Below, piece by piece: positions 27,811 to 36,935 of a stretch of 64,000 nucleotides of DNA. The notes below the pieces were generated by a model. That model made no database searches. It saw only the letters and a list, made by a program, of their open reading frames with translations, and had not been told where the DNA came from. Source of the DNA: Sphingobacteriales bacterium. Lineage in GTDB: Bacteria; Bacteroidota; Bacteroidia; Chitinophagales; JADIYW01. Within the stretch, counting starts at the first letter, position 1. Every line of letters begins with the position of its first letter. The stretch is taken from positions 2,638,001 through 2,702,000 of the forward strand of contig CP064984.1 in assembly GCA_016699615.1 (NCBI GenBank), written 5' to 3'. The position numbers were made by a program, and so were the translations under genes.

Positions 27811-28800
27811 ATGAAATCAATCAGATCTATCTTTGTCGCGCTTTTACTTTTTGTTGGTATTAGTGCATTTTCAAGTAATTTTATGATTACTGCAACTATG
27901 AAAAACGGCGATGTTATTTCAGGAAAAACAACACTGACTAAACTGAATGTTGAAACAGCTTATGGAGAATTAAATATTCCTGCAGAAAATATTACAAACA
28001 TAGAATTAGGCATCATTACAGACAAATCAAAAGAAACTGCTGTACAATTAGAGTTAAAGAAATTACAAATGGCAAGTTCTAAAGAAGCAGAAACTATTTA
28101 TAAAAATTTACTAAATATGGGGCCATCAATTCTTAGCATTGTGAAATCTTATACTGAGAATAATAACTACCAAATTTCAGACAATTATGACCATTCTATA
28201 GAAAAATTATTAGACAATTTATACGATAAAGCTGATCTTGAGTATGGTGCATCAATAAATGACGTTGTTGAATTTGATTTAGATAACAAAGTTGAAGGAA
28301 CTATTTCTTTGAATGAAATACAACTATTAAGCAACTATGGCACATTAAACTTAAAAAGAGAAAATATAAGTTCTATAGAATTATCAGTATTAGATGATAA
28401 TGTTTCATTAGGTGATAATGTTTTTAAACTAAAAGCAAGCAAACATATTACTGGAAATGAAGATGAAGATGGTTGGTTAAATACAGGAATCAAAGTAAAA
28501 GCTGGCGATAAGATTACAATCTCAGCTTCTGGAAAAATAGTTTTAAAAAGTTTATCAGGTGGAATTTATGGACCAGATGGCTTCATAGGTGGAAAAGAAG
28601 ACAGTGCATACGATGCTGAAGCAGATATACCATATGGAGCACTTGTTTATAAAATTGGCGAAGATGGCACAGAGCAAAAAGTTGGTTCTAAATCAATAAT
28701 TGAAATTGAAGAGAGTGGAACTTTATATCTAAGTATATACGAAACAGTATACAATGATGAAAATACAGGTAGCTATACGGTGAAGGTAGTTACAAAATAG
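27811..28800 (+). CDS. Secreted protein with two short N-terminal repeats and a PA-IL-like lectin domain
   Basis: A signal peptide covers residues 1-22 (SIFVALLLFVGISAFSS). Two related segments follow, near residues 33-67 (GDVISGKTTLTKLNVETAYG, then INIEL-type ending) and 155-190 (NKVEGTISLNEIQLLSNYGT, then ISSIEL). They share the order G-x-I-S-L-x-x-I-x-L-x-x-x-Y-G-x-L-N. Residues ~205-329 resemble the galactose-binding PA-IL/LecA fold: GWLNTGIKVKAGDKITISAS, IYGPDGFIGG, IPYGALVYKIGEDG and GTLYLSIYETVYNDENTGSY. LecA binds Ca2+ and galactose; that this one does is inference. The gene stands alone between the membrane-peroxiredoxin gene and an alpha/beta hydrolase. Confidence 0.65.
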   Translation: MKSIRSIFVALLLFVGISAFSSNFMITATMKNGDVISGKTTLTKLNVETAYGELNIPAENITNIELGIITDKSKETAVQLELKKLQMASSKEAETIYKNLLNMGPSILSIVKSYTENNNYQISDNYDHSIEKLLDNLYDKADLEYGASINDVVEFDLDNKVEGTISLNEIQLLSNYGTLNLKRENISSIELSVLDDNVSLGDNVFKLKASKHITGNEDEDGWLNTGIKVKAGDKITISASGKIVLKSLSGGIYGPDGFIGGKEDSAYDAEADIPYGALVYKIGEDGTEQKVGSKSIIEIEESGTLYLSIYETVYNDENTGSYTVKVVTK

Positions 28801-28823
28801 TTATACATGATTTTTTTTATTAG

Positions 28824-28858
28824 TTGCCATTGCATTTATGTAGTGGCAATTTTATTTT
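28824..28858 (+). terminator. Probable intrinsic terminator after the lectin gene
   Basis: TTGCCATTG (28824-28832) can pair with TAGTGGCAA (28841-28849), a 9-pair stem with two G-T wobbles and an 8-base loop, followed by TTTTATTTT. It lies 24 bases after the stop of the PA-IL-like gene. Confidence 0.5.
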
Positions 28859-28865
28859 AATCTAT

Positions 28866-28873
28866 TATCTTCG
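28866..28873 (+). promoter_or_regulatory. Candidate -7 box for the alpha/beta hydrolase gene
   Basis: TATCTTCG is a one-mismatch TAnnTTTG box, 17 bases before the ATG at 28891 and directly after the terminator of the previous gene. No clear -33 element was seen. Confidence 0.35.
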
Positions 28874-28890
28874 TAATTGTTTATAAGCAT

Positions 28891-29562
28891 ATGAAAACAA
28901 AAATATTTTTACTACCAGGATTCGGCGAAGATGCATTTGTGTTTAATGAATTAAAACCATACTTGTCTGCTTTTGAATTGATAGATGTAGAATATAGAAA
29001 TGCATTAAATAAATTCATCTTTCCATTTATTACAGTAGAACGATTTGCAAAAGAACTAATAAAAGAATACAATATTCAACCAAATGATAAATTAATTGGA
29101 CACTCAATGGGTGGATATTTTTCATTCCAAATTAGAGAAATACAAAACAATGAAATATGTATGATTGCCTCATTCAACGACCCAGCTAAAGTCATACATA
29201 TGTTTCCAAATTTCACCAGATTTACACAATTATCAATAATCACTGGCTTAGTAAAACTACCTCAAGTCAAAAATAATTTATTAAGTAAAATCAAAGACAA
29301 ACGCATACGCGAAGTACAATCACATATAGTAGATAACTTCGATAATTTTACAAATCTTCAATTGGCATTAATGGTTGAGATGAATTATGCACCAAAAATA
29401 AAATCGAACAAGCCAAATCCATTAAGAATTCATAATATCAAAGACAAGATAGTAGCACCACCAGATGAATCATATATTCAAATTGAAGGTGGACATTTTA
29501 GTCTAAACTTGGAAACAGAACGTGTTTTTAATACCATGAAAAGTTTTTTGAATATTGCATAA
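28891..29562 (+). CDS. Alpha/beta hydrolase
   Basis: A 223-residue cytosolic alpha/beta hydrolase. Visible elements: the first strand with FLLPGFGEDA (FxLPGFGxD, oxyanion region), the nucleophile elbow LIGHSMGGYFSF (serine in GHSMGG), a cap helix region, and the C-terminal catalytic histidine in IEGGHFSLNLE with a likely acid in HNIKDKIVAP. Small Bacteroidota hydrolases of this kind are mostly uncharacterised esterases or lipases. It is followed by a thioesterase gene 80 bases on, and a shared role in acyl-ester turnover is possible but not shown. Confidence 0.85.
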   Translation: MKTKIFLLPGFGEDAFVFNELKPYLSAFELIDVEYRNALNKFIFPFITVERFAKELIKEYNIQPNDKLIGHSMGGYFSFQIREIQNNEICMIASFNDPAKVIHMFPNFTRFTQLSIITGLVKLPQVKNNLLSKIKDKRIREVQSHIVDNFDNFTNLQLALMVEMNYAPKIKSNKPNPLRIHNIKDKIVAPPDESYIQIEGGHFSLNLETERVFNTMKSFLNIA

Positions 29563-29642
29563 AATGAATACAATACATTATTCATAACTAAAATATAAAA
29601 CATTAAAACAGAAATATTGATAGTCAATTCTTAAATTTGATA

Positions 29643-30077
29643 ATGAGTAATCTTGATTTCCTTCATACACTTAAATTTCCTTATATTTTAAAACAAAATG
29701 TACTTTGGGGCGAAATGGATGCATTCGGACACATCAACAATGTAATTTACTTTAGATACTTTGAAAGTGCTAGAATAAACTTCTTTACACAAACCAATTT
29801 ATGGAAAGATTTTAATAATGATGATGTAAGAATTGTAGTTGTGAAATTAGAATGCAATTATGCACATGAAATTGTATACCCAGAAGAAATTGAAATAGGA
29901 GTGGCTATCAAACAGATAGGTAACTCAAGCATGCATGTGCATCATGTAGTAAAAAGTACAGCAAAAAATATCATTTTTGCACATGGAGAAGGTGTAATTG
30001 TAAGCACAGACCCAAAAACAGGAAAATCAAAACCTTGGACAGAAGATTTAAAAAATAAACTTAATCAGTGGATATAA
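29643..30077 (+). CDS. Acyl-CoA thioesterase (4HBT/YbgC-like hotdog fold)
   Basis: A single hotdog-fold domain of 144 residues from the ATG at 29643; an upstream TTG at 29637 would add two residues. The active-site signature VLWGEMDAFGHINNVIYFRYFESARINFF matches the 4-hydroxybenzoyl-CoA thioesterase family, with the catalytic aspartate in EMDAFGHINN. It hydrolyses acyl-CoA thioesters; chain length and purpose are not evident. It ends 1 base before the malic enzyme start, so the two are likely co-transcribed. Confidence 0.92.
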   Translation: MSNLDFLHTLKFPYILKQNVLWGEMDAFGHINNVIYFRYFESARINFFTQTNLWKDFNNDDVRIVVVKLECNYAHEIVYPEEIEIGVAIKQIGNSSMHVHHVVKSTAKNIIFAHGEGVIVSTDPKTGKSKPWTEDLKNKLNQWI

Positions 30078-30078
30078 T

Positions 30079-31284
30079 ATGAAAGATTATTCTAGAGAAT
30101 CATTAGCCTTACACGAAAAATTAGAAGGTAAAATAACAGTAGAGCTAAAAACTCCATTAGATAATAAAAATGATTTAACACTTTGCTACTCACCAGGTGT
30201 TGCAGAGCCAGTTAGACAAATTGCAAATGATGAAGAAAAAGTTTGGGATTTAACCATAAAAAGCAATACAGTAGCCATCATATCAGATGGTTCAGCTATT
30301 TTAGGTTTAGGAAATTTAGGTGCAGAAGCATCAATTCCAGTGATGGAAGGAAAAGCAATGTTATTTAAAAGATTTGCAGGCTTAAATGCATTCCCAATTT
30401 GTTTGGCAACACAAGACACAGAAGAAATAATTCGAACAATTACAAATATTGCACCTGTATTTGGTGGTATCAACTTAGAAGATATTTCATCACCACGTTG
30501 TTTCGAAATAGAAGATAGGCTACAAACATTAGGTATTCCAGTATTTCACGATGACCAACATGGAACAGCAATTGTAGCATTGGCAGCATTATTCAATGCA
30601 TGTAAACTATTCAAAAAAGATTTCGGAAGTCTAAAGGTAGTTATAAATGGCGCAGGTGCAGCAGGTTTGGCAATCACAAAATTAATTTCTTGCAACGATT
30701 TAGAATCAGATGTGTGCACACCAGTACGTGAAATCATAATGTGTGATACCAAAGGAATAATACACAGTGGACGCCCAGATTTGAATGATATAAAAAGAGA
30801 CGTATTAAAATATACCAATAAAAGCAAAATAAAAGGCACACTCAAAGATGCCATCAAAGATGCAGATGTTTTTATCGGCGTTAGTCAAGGTAATATTTTA
30901 AGTTCTGAAGATATTACGACTATGGCTGAAAATCCTATTATATTAGCATTAGCAAATCCAACACCAGAAATTTCTCCAGATTTGGCGTACAAAGGCGGCC
31001 CAGGTGTTGTAGGTACAGGCAGAAGCGATTTGCCCAACCAAGTGAATAATGTCTTAGCATTTCCTGGAACTTTCAAAGGAGCATTGGCAGTAAGAGCTAG
31101 AAGAATAACAAATAGAATGAAAATTGCTGCAGCATATGCCATTGCAGAATGTGTAGAAAATGTAGAAAGAGATTGTATTATTCCAAATGCTTTAGACTTT
31201 GGAGTTGCAGATAGGGTAGCAGAAGCAGTAATGAAAGCATACAAAGAAGACAAGAAAATAGACGCACCAAAGCACGAACTATAG
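30079..31284 (+). CDS. NAD(P)-dependent malic enzyme
   Basis: It decarboxylates malate oxidatively to pyruvate and CO2. The 401 residues form the stand-alone MaeB-type catalytic unit without the phosphotransacetylase extension. Motifs: LCYSPGVAEPVR (active-site tyrosine), SDGSAILGLGNLG, MEGKAMLFKRFAG (catalytic lysine), FGGINLEDISSPRCFEIE (metal acids), VFHDDQHGTAIV, and the nucleotide-binding VVINGAGAAGLAI. Cofactor preference cannot be set by eye. It follows the thioesterase gene directly, pointing to a link between acyl-CoA release and NAD(P)H or pyruvate supply, though this is inference. Confidence 0.95.
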   Translation: MKDYSRESLALHEKLEGKITVELKTPLDNKNDLTLCYSPGVAEPVRQIANDEEKVWDLTIKSNTVAIISDGSAILGLGNLGAEASIPVMEGKAMLFKRFAGLNAFPICLATQDTEEIIRTITNIAPVFGGINLEDISSPRCFEIEDRLQTLGIPVFHDDQHGTAIVALAALFNACKLFKKDFGSLKVVINGAGAAGLAITKLISCNDLESDVCTPVREIIMCDTKGIIHSGRPDLNDIKRDVLKYTNKSKIKGTLKDAIKDADVFIGVSQGNILSSEDITTMAENPIILALANPTPEISPDLAYKGGPGVVGTGRSDLPNQVNNVLAFPGTFKGALAVRARRITNRMKIAAAYAIAECVENVERDCIIPNALDFGVADRVAEAVMKAYKEDKKIDAPKHEL

Positions 31285-31303
31285 AATAAAAGGTATTCTT
31301 TAA
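31283..31303. terminator. Weak convergent terminator
   Basis: AGAATA (31283-31288) and TATTCT (31294-31299) flank a 5-base loop, followed by a T-rich stretch in both directions. It sits between the convergent malic enzyme gene and the gene ending at 31307. Confidence 0.35.
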
Positions 31304-31306
31304 TTT

Positions 31307-32281
31307 CTACTTATCAGGATATAGAGCATTAATCTGTTCTCTAAGTTCTAAAAGTGCCCAAAATGCATAAAATGTTGGTTCAATTTTACTTTTGGATTCT
31401 TTAGAGTTAGAATCTAAATTATATTCTTTAAAACCGCCATCTACTTTATTTTGACTAGATAAAAAATAAATGACTTCCTTTTGATTGTTTTTAATATCAA
31501 AATTCTTAGCATACAAACTATAAGCAAAAAAACGATATTTATCAGTTAGTGAAAATTTTGATGCATTCATTGAGTTTAATTGAGTAGTATCAGTTAGTGC
31601 ATTTTCTAAAGACATATCTTCTTTCATTTTGTTATATAAAAGGTCTTTATAATATTTAGAATTGTTTATTTCATTTCCACAGTTTCTATCAAACTCAGCT
31701 AATGCATAGTAAAACTCATTTCGTATATTATTAGGATATATTAATGCTGCTTTATAAAATGTATCTAAAGATGATTCTTTTATTGCATCCGCATAATTAC
31801 AAAAAATATAGAATCCATTTCTTACTTCTGTTTTGTAAACATCATTTACAAAAACCTTATTAAAATCAATTTTATTTTTTTTTGCTTCTTCTATAAATAG
31901 AATTCCTTCTTTTGTATTGCCTAGCATTGTTCCATATACTCTATCTATACCTTTGTTTAGTTTGTCGATTATTTGAGGGAACACTAAAAATGAATCAATT
32001 TTTAGATTGAAATGTTGGTTTAATCCAATAATTTGAAATGCAACTTTCTCGTTTCTTGTATTTTGTGTTGAAAATTTTATTTGATATGTTAATTTTGAAA
32101 TATTTGAATCTAATTTTTGTAGAAATGCTTTTTTTCCACTCTTTGCAATTAAATTATCCAATGTGTCTGAAGTAATATGTTCAATTTTAATTGAGGATTG
32201 TTTATATTCAAATTTATCTTCTGATTTTGAAATAGATATGCTAAAGAAAATAGCGATAAGCAATAGATGTATTTTATTCAT
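31307..32281 (-). CDS. Secreted hypothetical protein with a QNxxDGGF-like C-terminal motif
   Basis: I do not recognise this gene's family. Residues 1-20 look like a signal peptide (IHLLLIAIFFSISISKS). The middle is helical and polar. The C-terminal region (residues ~225-315) has helical pairs and one segment, FLSSQNKVDGGFKEYNLDS followed by PTFYAFWALLEL, that resembles one alpha-helical repeat of prenyltransferase/terpene-cyclase toroids (QNxDGGF then a helix), but only once. It is convergent with the malic enzyme gene and divergent from the AGPS-like gene 222 bases away. No enzymatic role can be assigned. Confidence 0.6.
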   Translation of the reverse strand: MNKIHLLLIAIFFSISISKSEDKFEYKQSSIKIEHITSDTLDNLIAKSGKKAFLQKLDSNISKLTYQIKFSTQNTRNEKVAFQIIGLNQHFNLKIDSFLVFPQIIDKLNKGIDRVYGTMLGNTKEGILFIEEAKKNKIDFNKVFVNDVYKTEVRNGFYIFCNYADAIKESSLDTFYKAALIYPNNIRNEFYYALAEFDRNCGNEINNSKYYKDLLYNKMKEDMSLENALTDTTQLNSMNASKFSLTDKYRFFAYSLYAKNFDIKNNQKEVIYFLSSQNKVDGGFKEYNLDSNSKESKSKIEPTFYAFWALLELREQINALYPDK

Positions 32282-32457
32282 AAAAAGAATTATTTTACTA
32301 ATTTAATGAATTTGTTTTAATATTAAAGTTTTTTACAAAATTTATGCCAGACTTGATTTATATATTAGATTGAAGATTATAATTATTTATATGAGCACAT
32401 GAATCATTTTAGAATAAACAAGATGATTTCTTTCCATCAAATGAATTGTTTTTTTTG

Positions 32458-32465
32458 TATTTTTG
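32458..32465 (+). promoter_or_regulatory. Candidate -7 box for the AGPS-glpD pair
   Basis: TATTTTTG is an exact TAnnTTTG match, 37 bases before the AGPS ATG. No TTTG is found at the expected -33 distance. Confidence 0.4.
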
Positions 32466-32502
32466 ATACTAAATATAAATGTTATAAAATAAAATTTAAT
32501 TT

Positions 32503-34158
32503 ATGAATAAAGATTGGTGGAAATGGGGCAATTCAAACGAATTTAAACATATAAATGATTATCCAAAAGCAAAAGCATACCTAGAAGATTTATGGAAAAC
32601 AAACTTTAAACATGAGTATTCACCACCAAATAAATTTAGTATAGATGTAGTTTCTGAAAAAAAGAAAGAAACCATAAAAGATATTTTTGCAAGTCTAGCA
32701 TCAAAAAAAATAAGTTTTAAAGAAGACGATAGATTGAAGGTTGCGCTCGGAAAAAGTTATTACGATGTAATTAGAATTGTAAAAGACAATAATATAGTTA
32801 CTCCAGATGTCGTTTTAACACCAACTACACACGAGGAAATTGAATACATAATTAAGCAAGCAAATGATAATCATGTAAAGATTATTCCAATTGGTGGTGG
32901 AACAAATGTTGTAGGTGCACTTACAATGTCAGCACAACAACTAAAGTCAGATATTACATGTGCAATTAATCTTACAAATTATAATAAATTAATCCAAATT
33001 GACCACGACCACTTTACAGCCACATTTCAAGCAGGAATTTTAGGTCCAGAATTAGAGAAAATTTTAAATGAACAAGATTATACATTAGGACATTTCCCTC
33101 AATCATTTGAATATTCTACATTAGGTGGATGGATTGTAACACGAAGTGCTGGGCAAGAGTCATCTTATTATGGGAAAATCGAAGATTTAGTAGAGCAAAT
33201 TAGAGTTGTAACGCCAATTGGAACACTATACTCAAATGATTACACACACGATGCATCTGGAATTAATCTATTGCAACTATTTGTGGGTAGCGAAGGTACT
33301 TTTGGTGTTGTATCTGAAGTAAAAATAAAAATAAAGAAACTTCCAAAAAATTATAGATGGGTTACTGCTTTATTTCCAAATTTTGAAACAGGAAATAAAT
33401 TTTTACAGCATATTGCACAAAATGATATTAAACCATCTGTGGTTAGACTTTCTGATGCAAAAGAAACAATGCTTTTTTCAAAACTATCTAACGAACATGC
33501 AGAGCCAACAGTTTTTGATAATCTAAAAAAAGAACTTCAAAAATATATTCTAAAATGGAAAAATTTAGATGAACCATGTGTATTGATTATGAGATTTGTG
33601 CAACATGAGTATAGTGTTTCTGCACCAATTATGTATGTTAAAAATAGTATCGAAAAGTTTGGAGGAATGGTTGCGCCATCAGTAATAGGAGAGAAGTGGG
33701 CAGAAAATAGATTTAAAACACCATATTTGCGTGATACATTCGTAGAACACGGAATTTATATAGACACAATGGAAACATTAGTCCATTGGAAAGATGTAAA
33801 TAAAATGCATGCCGCATTAACCAATGCCTTAAAAAAATCTAAAGCATTTAATAAAGAACAAGGCATATTCTTAGCACACATATCACATATATATGCAAAT
33901 GCAGCATGTATGTATTTTACACTATTAACACCAATGCACAGAAATTCTGAAATAGAACAATGGACAGAAATAAAAGAGTTAGTAACCAATACTATTGTTC
34001 AAAATAATGGCTCTGTTTCACACCATCATAGTGTTGGTGTTGATCATAAAAAGTGGTATTTAAAAACTGCCGATCCAGTTGCTATAAATGTATTAAGGTC
34101 AATTAAAAAAATCATTGACCCAAATGGAATATTAAATCCAGGCAAATTATTCACGTAG
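32503..34158 (+). CDS. Alkyldihydroxyacetonephosphate synthase-like FAD oxidase (AGPS-like)
   Basis: AGPS exchanges the acyl chain of acyl-DHAP for a fatty alcohol, making the ether bond of ether lipids. The 551 residues show a vanillyl-alcohol-oxidase-type FAD domain (DVVLTPTTHEEIEYIIKQA, IIPIGGGTNVVGAL, FPQSFEYSTLGGWIVTRSAGQ with FVGSEGTFGVVSE) and a C-terminal substrate domain with EHGIYIDTMETLVHW and the histidine-rich SVSHHHSVGVDHKKW typical of AGPS. The early WWKWGNSNE resembles AGPS N termini. glpD follows after 21 bases. Relatives such as D-lactate or glycolate oxidases lack the HHHxxGxDH pattern, so AGPS is favoured. Confidence 0.85.
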   Translation: MNKDWWKWGNSNEFKHINDYPKAKAYLEDLWKTNFKHEYSPPNKFSIDVVSEKKKETIKDIFASLASKKISFKEDDRLKVALGKSYYDVIRIVKDNNIVTPDVVLTPTTHEEIEYIIKQANDNHVKIIPIGGGTNVVGALTMSAQQLKSDITCAINLTNYNKLIQIDHDHFTATFQAGILGPELEKILNEQDYTLGHFPQSFEYSTLGGWIVTRSAGQESSYYGKIEDLVEQIRVVTPIGTLYSNDYTHDASGINLLQLFVGSEGTFGVVSEVKIKIKKLPKNYRWVTALFPNFETGNKFLQHIAQNDIKPSVVRLSDAKETMLFSKLSNEHAEPTVFDNLKKELQKYILKWKNLDEPCVLIMRFVQHEYSVSAPIMYVKNSIEKFGGMVAPSVIGEKWAENRFKTPYLRDTFVEHGIYIDTMETLVHWKDVNKMHAALTNALKKSKAFNKEQGIFLAHISHIYANAACMYFTLLTPMHRNSEIEQWTEIKELVTNTIVQNNGSVSHHHSVGVDHKKWYLKTADPVAINVLRSIKKIIDPNGILNPGKLFT

Positions 34159-34179
34159 ATAAATTATTCTTAAATATAA

Positions 34180-35738
34180 ATGTCAAGAGCACAAAATATC
34201 CTAAGCGCATCAACAGAATTGTTTGATGTAGTAATTATTGGTGGTGGAATTACTGGCGCAGGAATTGCTCTTGCCGCAGCAAAACGCGGATGGAAAACTT
34301 TAATCATTGATAAAAATGATTTTGCATCAGGCACAAGTTCTCGCTCAGCAAAAATGATACATGGTGGATTGAGATATTTACAGCAATTACAAATATCATT
34401 AGTAAAAGAAGCATTGCATGAACGCGAACACTTATTGAAAGAATATCCACATTTGGTAAAGCCACAGCCATTTTTTATGCCTATTTATAAATCAAAATTA
34501 AGCAAACTAAAACTTGCCATTGGTTTGTCTGGATATGATTATTTGAGTGGTAGTAGTAGTATGCCAAAACATGCGGAAATAGACTTAGAAGATATCAAAC
34601 AAAGATTTCCATCAATAAAAAGCGATAGCATGGTTGGTGGTTTTATATATTATGATGCAAAAACAAATGATGCAAGACTAACAAATGAAGTAATACAAGA
34701 AGCAAAAGATTTAGGTGCAGTTGCAATTAATTATTTTACTTGTGTAGAATTTGGATATCAAAATGAAAAAATAAAAAGCATATTGTGTGTTGATGAGAAT
34801 ACAAAAAATCAATATGCAGTACATGCAAAAATTTTTATCAACGCAACTGGCATCTGGACTGGTGAAACAATCAGAAAATACAATCCTAATGATGCAAAAA
34901 ATATATGGCACCTAGCAAAGGTGTGCATCTAATTGTGCATGCAGATCATTTGCCTAAAGATGCTGTAATGTTATTCCCAACAGCAAATGGCGATGGAAGG
35001 TTTATTTGGTGTATGCCTTGGGAAGATAATTTGAATGTTGTTGGTACAACAGATACTGACTATTTAGAAGGGAAAGAAAATCTAAAGGTACAACATGATG
35101 AAGTAAAGTATATTTTAGATAGTGTAAATGCACAATTAAGAGAAAAACAACTTACTGAAGATGATATTCTAAGTGTTTATGCAGGTTTAAGACCATTAAT
35201 TAACGATGAAGATGAAGACAAAAAAAGCAATAAGCGTTCAAGAGATTATCAAGTTTGGTGGAATAACAAAAATATGATTACAATTTCTGGTGGTAAATTA
35301 ACATCATTTCTATCGATGGCTGATAGCGTTTTAAATACCATTGATGAAAAATATAAAATACATACTATCCAAACTGATGAAGTAAAACTCATAAGTTTAA
35401 TAGATCAATACAAAGAAAGATATGGTATAAAAAATGCAACCTTAATTGCAAATATTATTGCAGAATATCAAGATAATAGTATCAATCAACAATTAGAAAA
35501 TTATCCATATACTATTGCCGAATTTATATTTTTTATTAGATACCAGTTTGCAATAAAACTTGATGATTTACTTACTCGCAGAACATTAATTTCTTATCAA
35601 ATGAAAGTATATGATGAAGCATTTGTAAATCAGCTAGCAGATGTTCTATGTAATGAATTAAAATATAATGCTGCTCAGATTGCAGATGATAAGGTACATT
35701 ACTATAACCAATGGTTGCTAATGCACACTTGGAAATAA
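34180..35738 (+). CDS. glpD: Glycerol-3-phosphate dehydrogenase GlpD (one frameshift)
   Basis: GlpD oxidises glycerol 3-phosphate to DHAP at the membrane and passes electrons to quinone. The N-terminal FAD fold is VVIIGGGITGAGIALAAAKRG, followed by DFASGTSSRSAKMIHGGLRYLQ, the family signature, and the C-terminal helical domain. The frame breaks in the A6 run 34896-34901; adding one A joins DAKKY to MAPSKGVHLIV (conserved SKGVH) and gives about 519 residues. It follows the AGPS-like gene by 21 bases, so DHAP made by GlpD could feed the AGPS-like enzyme. Its stop lies in a palindrome shared with the stop of the convergent esterase gene. Confidence 0.93.
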
Positions 35739-35746
35739 GCTTATTT
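35733..35746. repeat. Palindrome covering two convergent stop codons
   Basis: AAATAAGCTTATTT is a perfect 14-base inverted repeat. It contains the TAA of glpD on the plus strand and the TAA of the esterase gene on the minus strand, only 2 bases apart. It is too short to be a convincing terminator. Confidence 0.5.
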
Positions 35747-36931
35747 GCAATCTAGAGAACATGTTGTTTTATCAGGAAACACTGTAACGTTTCCTGTTTT
35801 GAATTTGTTTTTGATTACTGCATAAGTAAATGAAGTTACCCAATCAACTACATTTTGGTAGCTCCAATTGTTCATTGCATGTCCACTCTGACAAACTTCT
35901 ATATAAAATGTTGGATTGTTCTTGCTTTTTAATGTTCTATAAATATAATCTGGAGCATACATAGTTGGATATTTAATATTTGTAGTAGCTTTTGCATCGC
36001 ATTTATATGCTGCGCCACTTTCAGTATATATAAATTCATCACAAGTGCCATTTACCAAAAATGTTGGAGTATTGTTCGGATTGTTTAAAATAGTAGGATT
36101 TGTTATTGCTCCAGATAATGAAAAAACACCAGCTACATTCTTTTTAATATTTATGTTTGCTTGGCTAGTCGTAGCATCTAAACTTCCACCTACTTTATTG
36201 ATAAATGCAGCATCTGTTTCATTGTTATCATAATATGCTACATCTAACGCAGTAATAGCACCAGCACTTTGTCCACCTATTATTATCATATCTGGATTGA
36301 TGCCTAATCTACTTGCATTTGCTTTTAAATATTTTACAGCAGCAATTGCATCTTGTGCAGCTCTTAGTTCTGCTAATAAAAATCCTTCATAAAAGTCAGC
36401 TTTACATTGAACTGCTAAATTTGAGTTGTAAAATCCAAGTCTATAATCTATAGCAGCAACTACATATCCTTTTAGTGCCATACTCTTACAAATTTCTTGC
36501 ATGCCATCATCAACTTTCATAGAAAAACCACCACCATAAATATATACAATACATGGTCTGTTTTTTTCTACATCATTTTTAGCAGAAATAATATCAACTA
36601 CTAAGTTTTTTGTATTTCCTTCAAAATCCTTTACATTTTTTGCATAATATTCTGTACTAACTTGTATATCAGTAAAAATATTATCTCTATATCTTTCACC
36701 ATAAGCTAGCATTTCATAGTCTATACTTTGTGCTGGTAATTGTGCTGTAGTTTTATTTCTGTCAACATTACTTGGTAGTACAATTTGTTTACTTCTGTCG
36801 TTGTTTGTGGTAGTGGTGGTGGTAGTAGATGAACTACTTTGTTGACTCTGTTGTATGTTTGCTAATGCTTCACATGAATTAAAGCTAATTAGTGTTATTA
36901 AGCTAAATAATGAAATTTGTAATTTATTCAT
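35741..36931 (-). CDS. Carboxylesterase-type alpha/beta hydrolase lipoprotein
   Basis: The ATG at 36931 gives MNKLQISLFSLITLISFNSC, a lipoprotein signal with the lipobox cysteine at residue 20. Upstream in-frame ATGs at 36982 and 36952 would bury this signal and overlap the preceding gene. A Ser/Thr/Gln-rich linker (SQQSSSSTTTTTTTNN) follows. The catalytic domain has IVYIYGGGFSM (oxyanion loop, with Tyr where His is usual), the nucleophile elbow IIGGQSAGAITALDV and the C-terminal histidine in QSGHAMNNW. It should be anchored in the outer or inner membrane, facing out. It follows the ceramidase-like gene by 4 bases, so both may act on lipid or acyl substrates. The natural substrate is unknown. 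Confidence 0.85.
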   Translation of the reverse strand: MNKLQISLFSLITLISFNSCEALANIQQSQQSSSSTTTTTTTNNDRSKQIVLPSNVDRNKTTAQLPAQSIDYEMLAYGERYRDNIFTDIQVSTEYYAKNVKDFEGNTKNLVVDIISAKNDVEKNRPCIVYIYGGGFSMKVDDGMQEICKSMALKGYVVAAIDYRLGFYNSNLAVQCKADFYEGFLLAELRAAQDAIAAVKYLKANASRLGINPDMIIIGGQSAGAITALDVAYYDNNETDAAFINKVGGSLDATTSQANINIKKNVAGVFSLSGAITNPTILNNPNNTPTFLVNGTCDEFIYTESGAAYKCDAKATTNIKYPTMYAPDYIYRTLKSKNNPTFYIEVCQSGHAMNNWSYQNVVDWVTSFTYAVIKNKFKTGNVTVFPDKTTCSLDCK

Positions 36932-36935
36932 ATTA

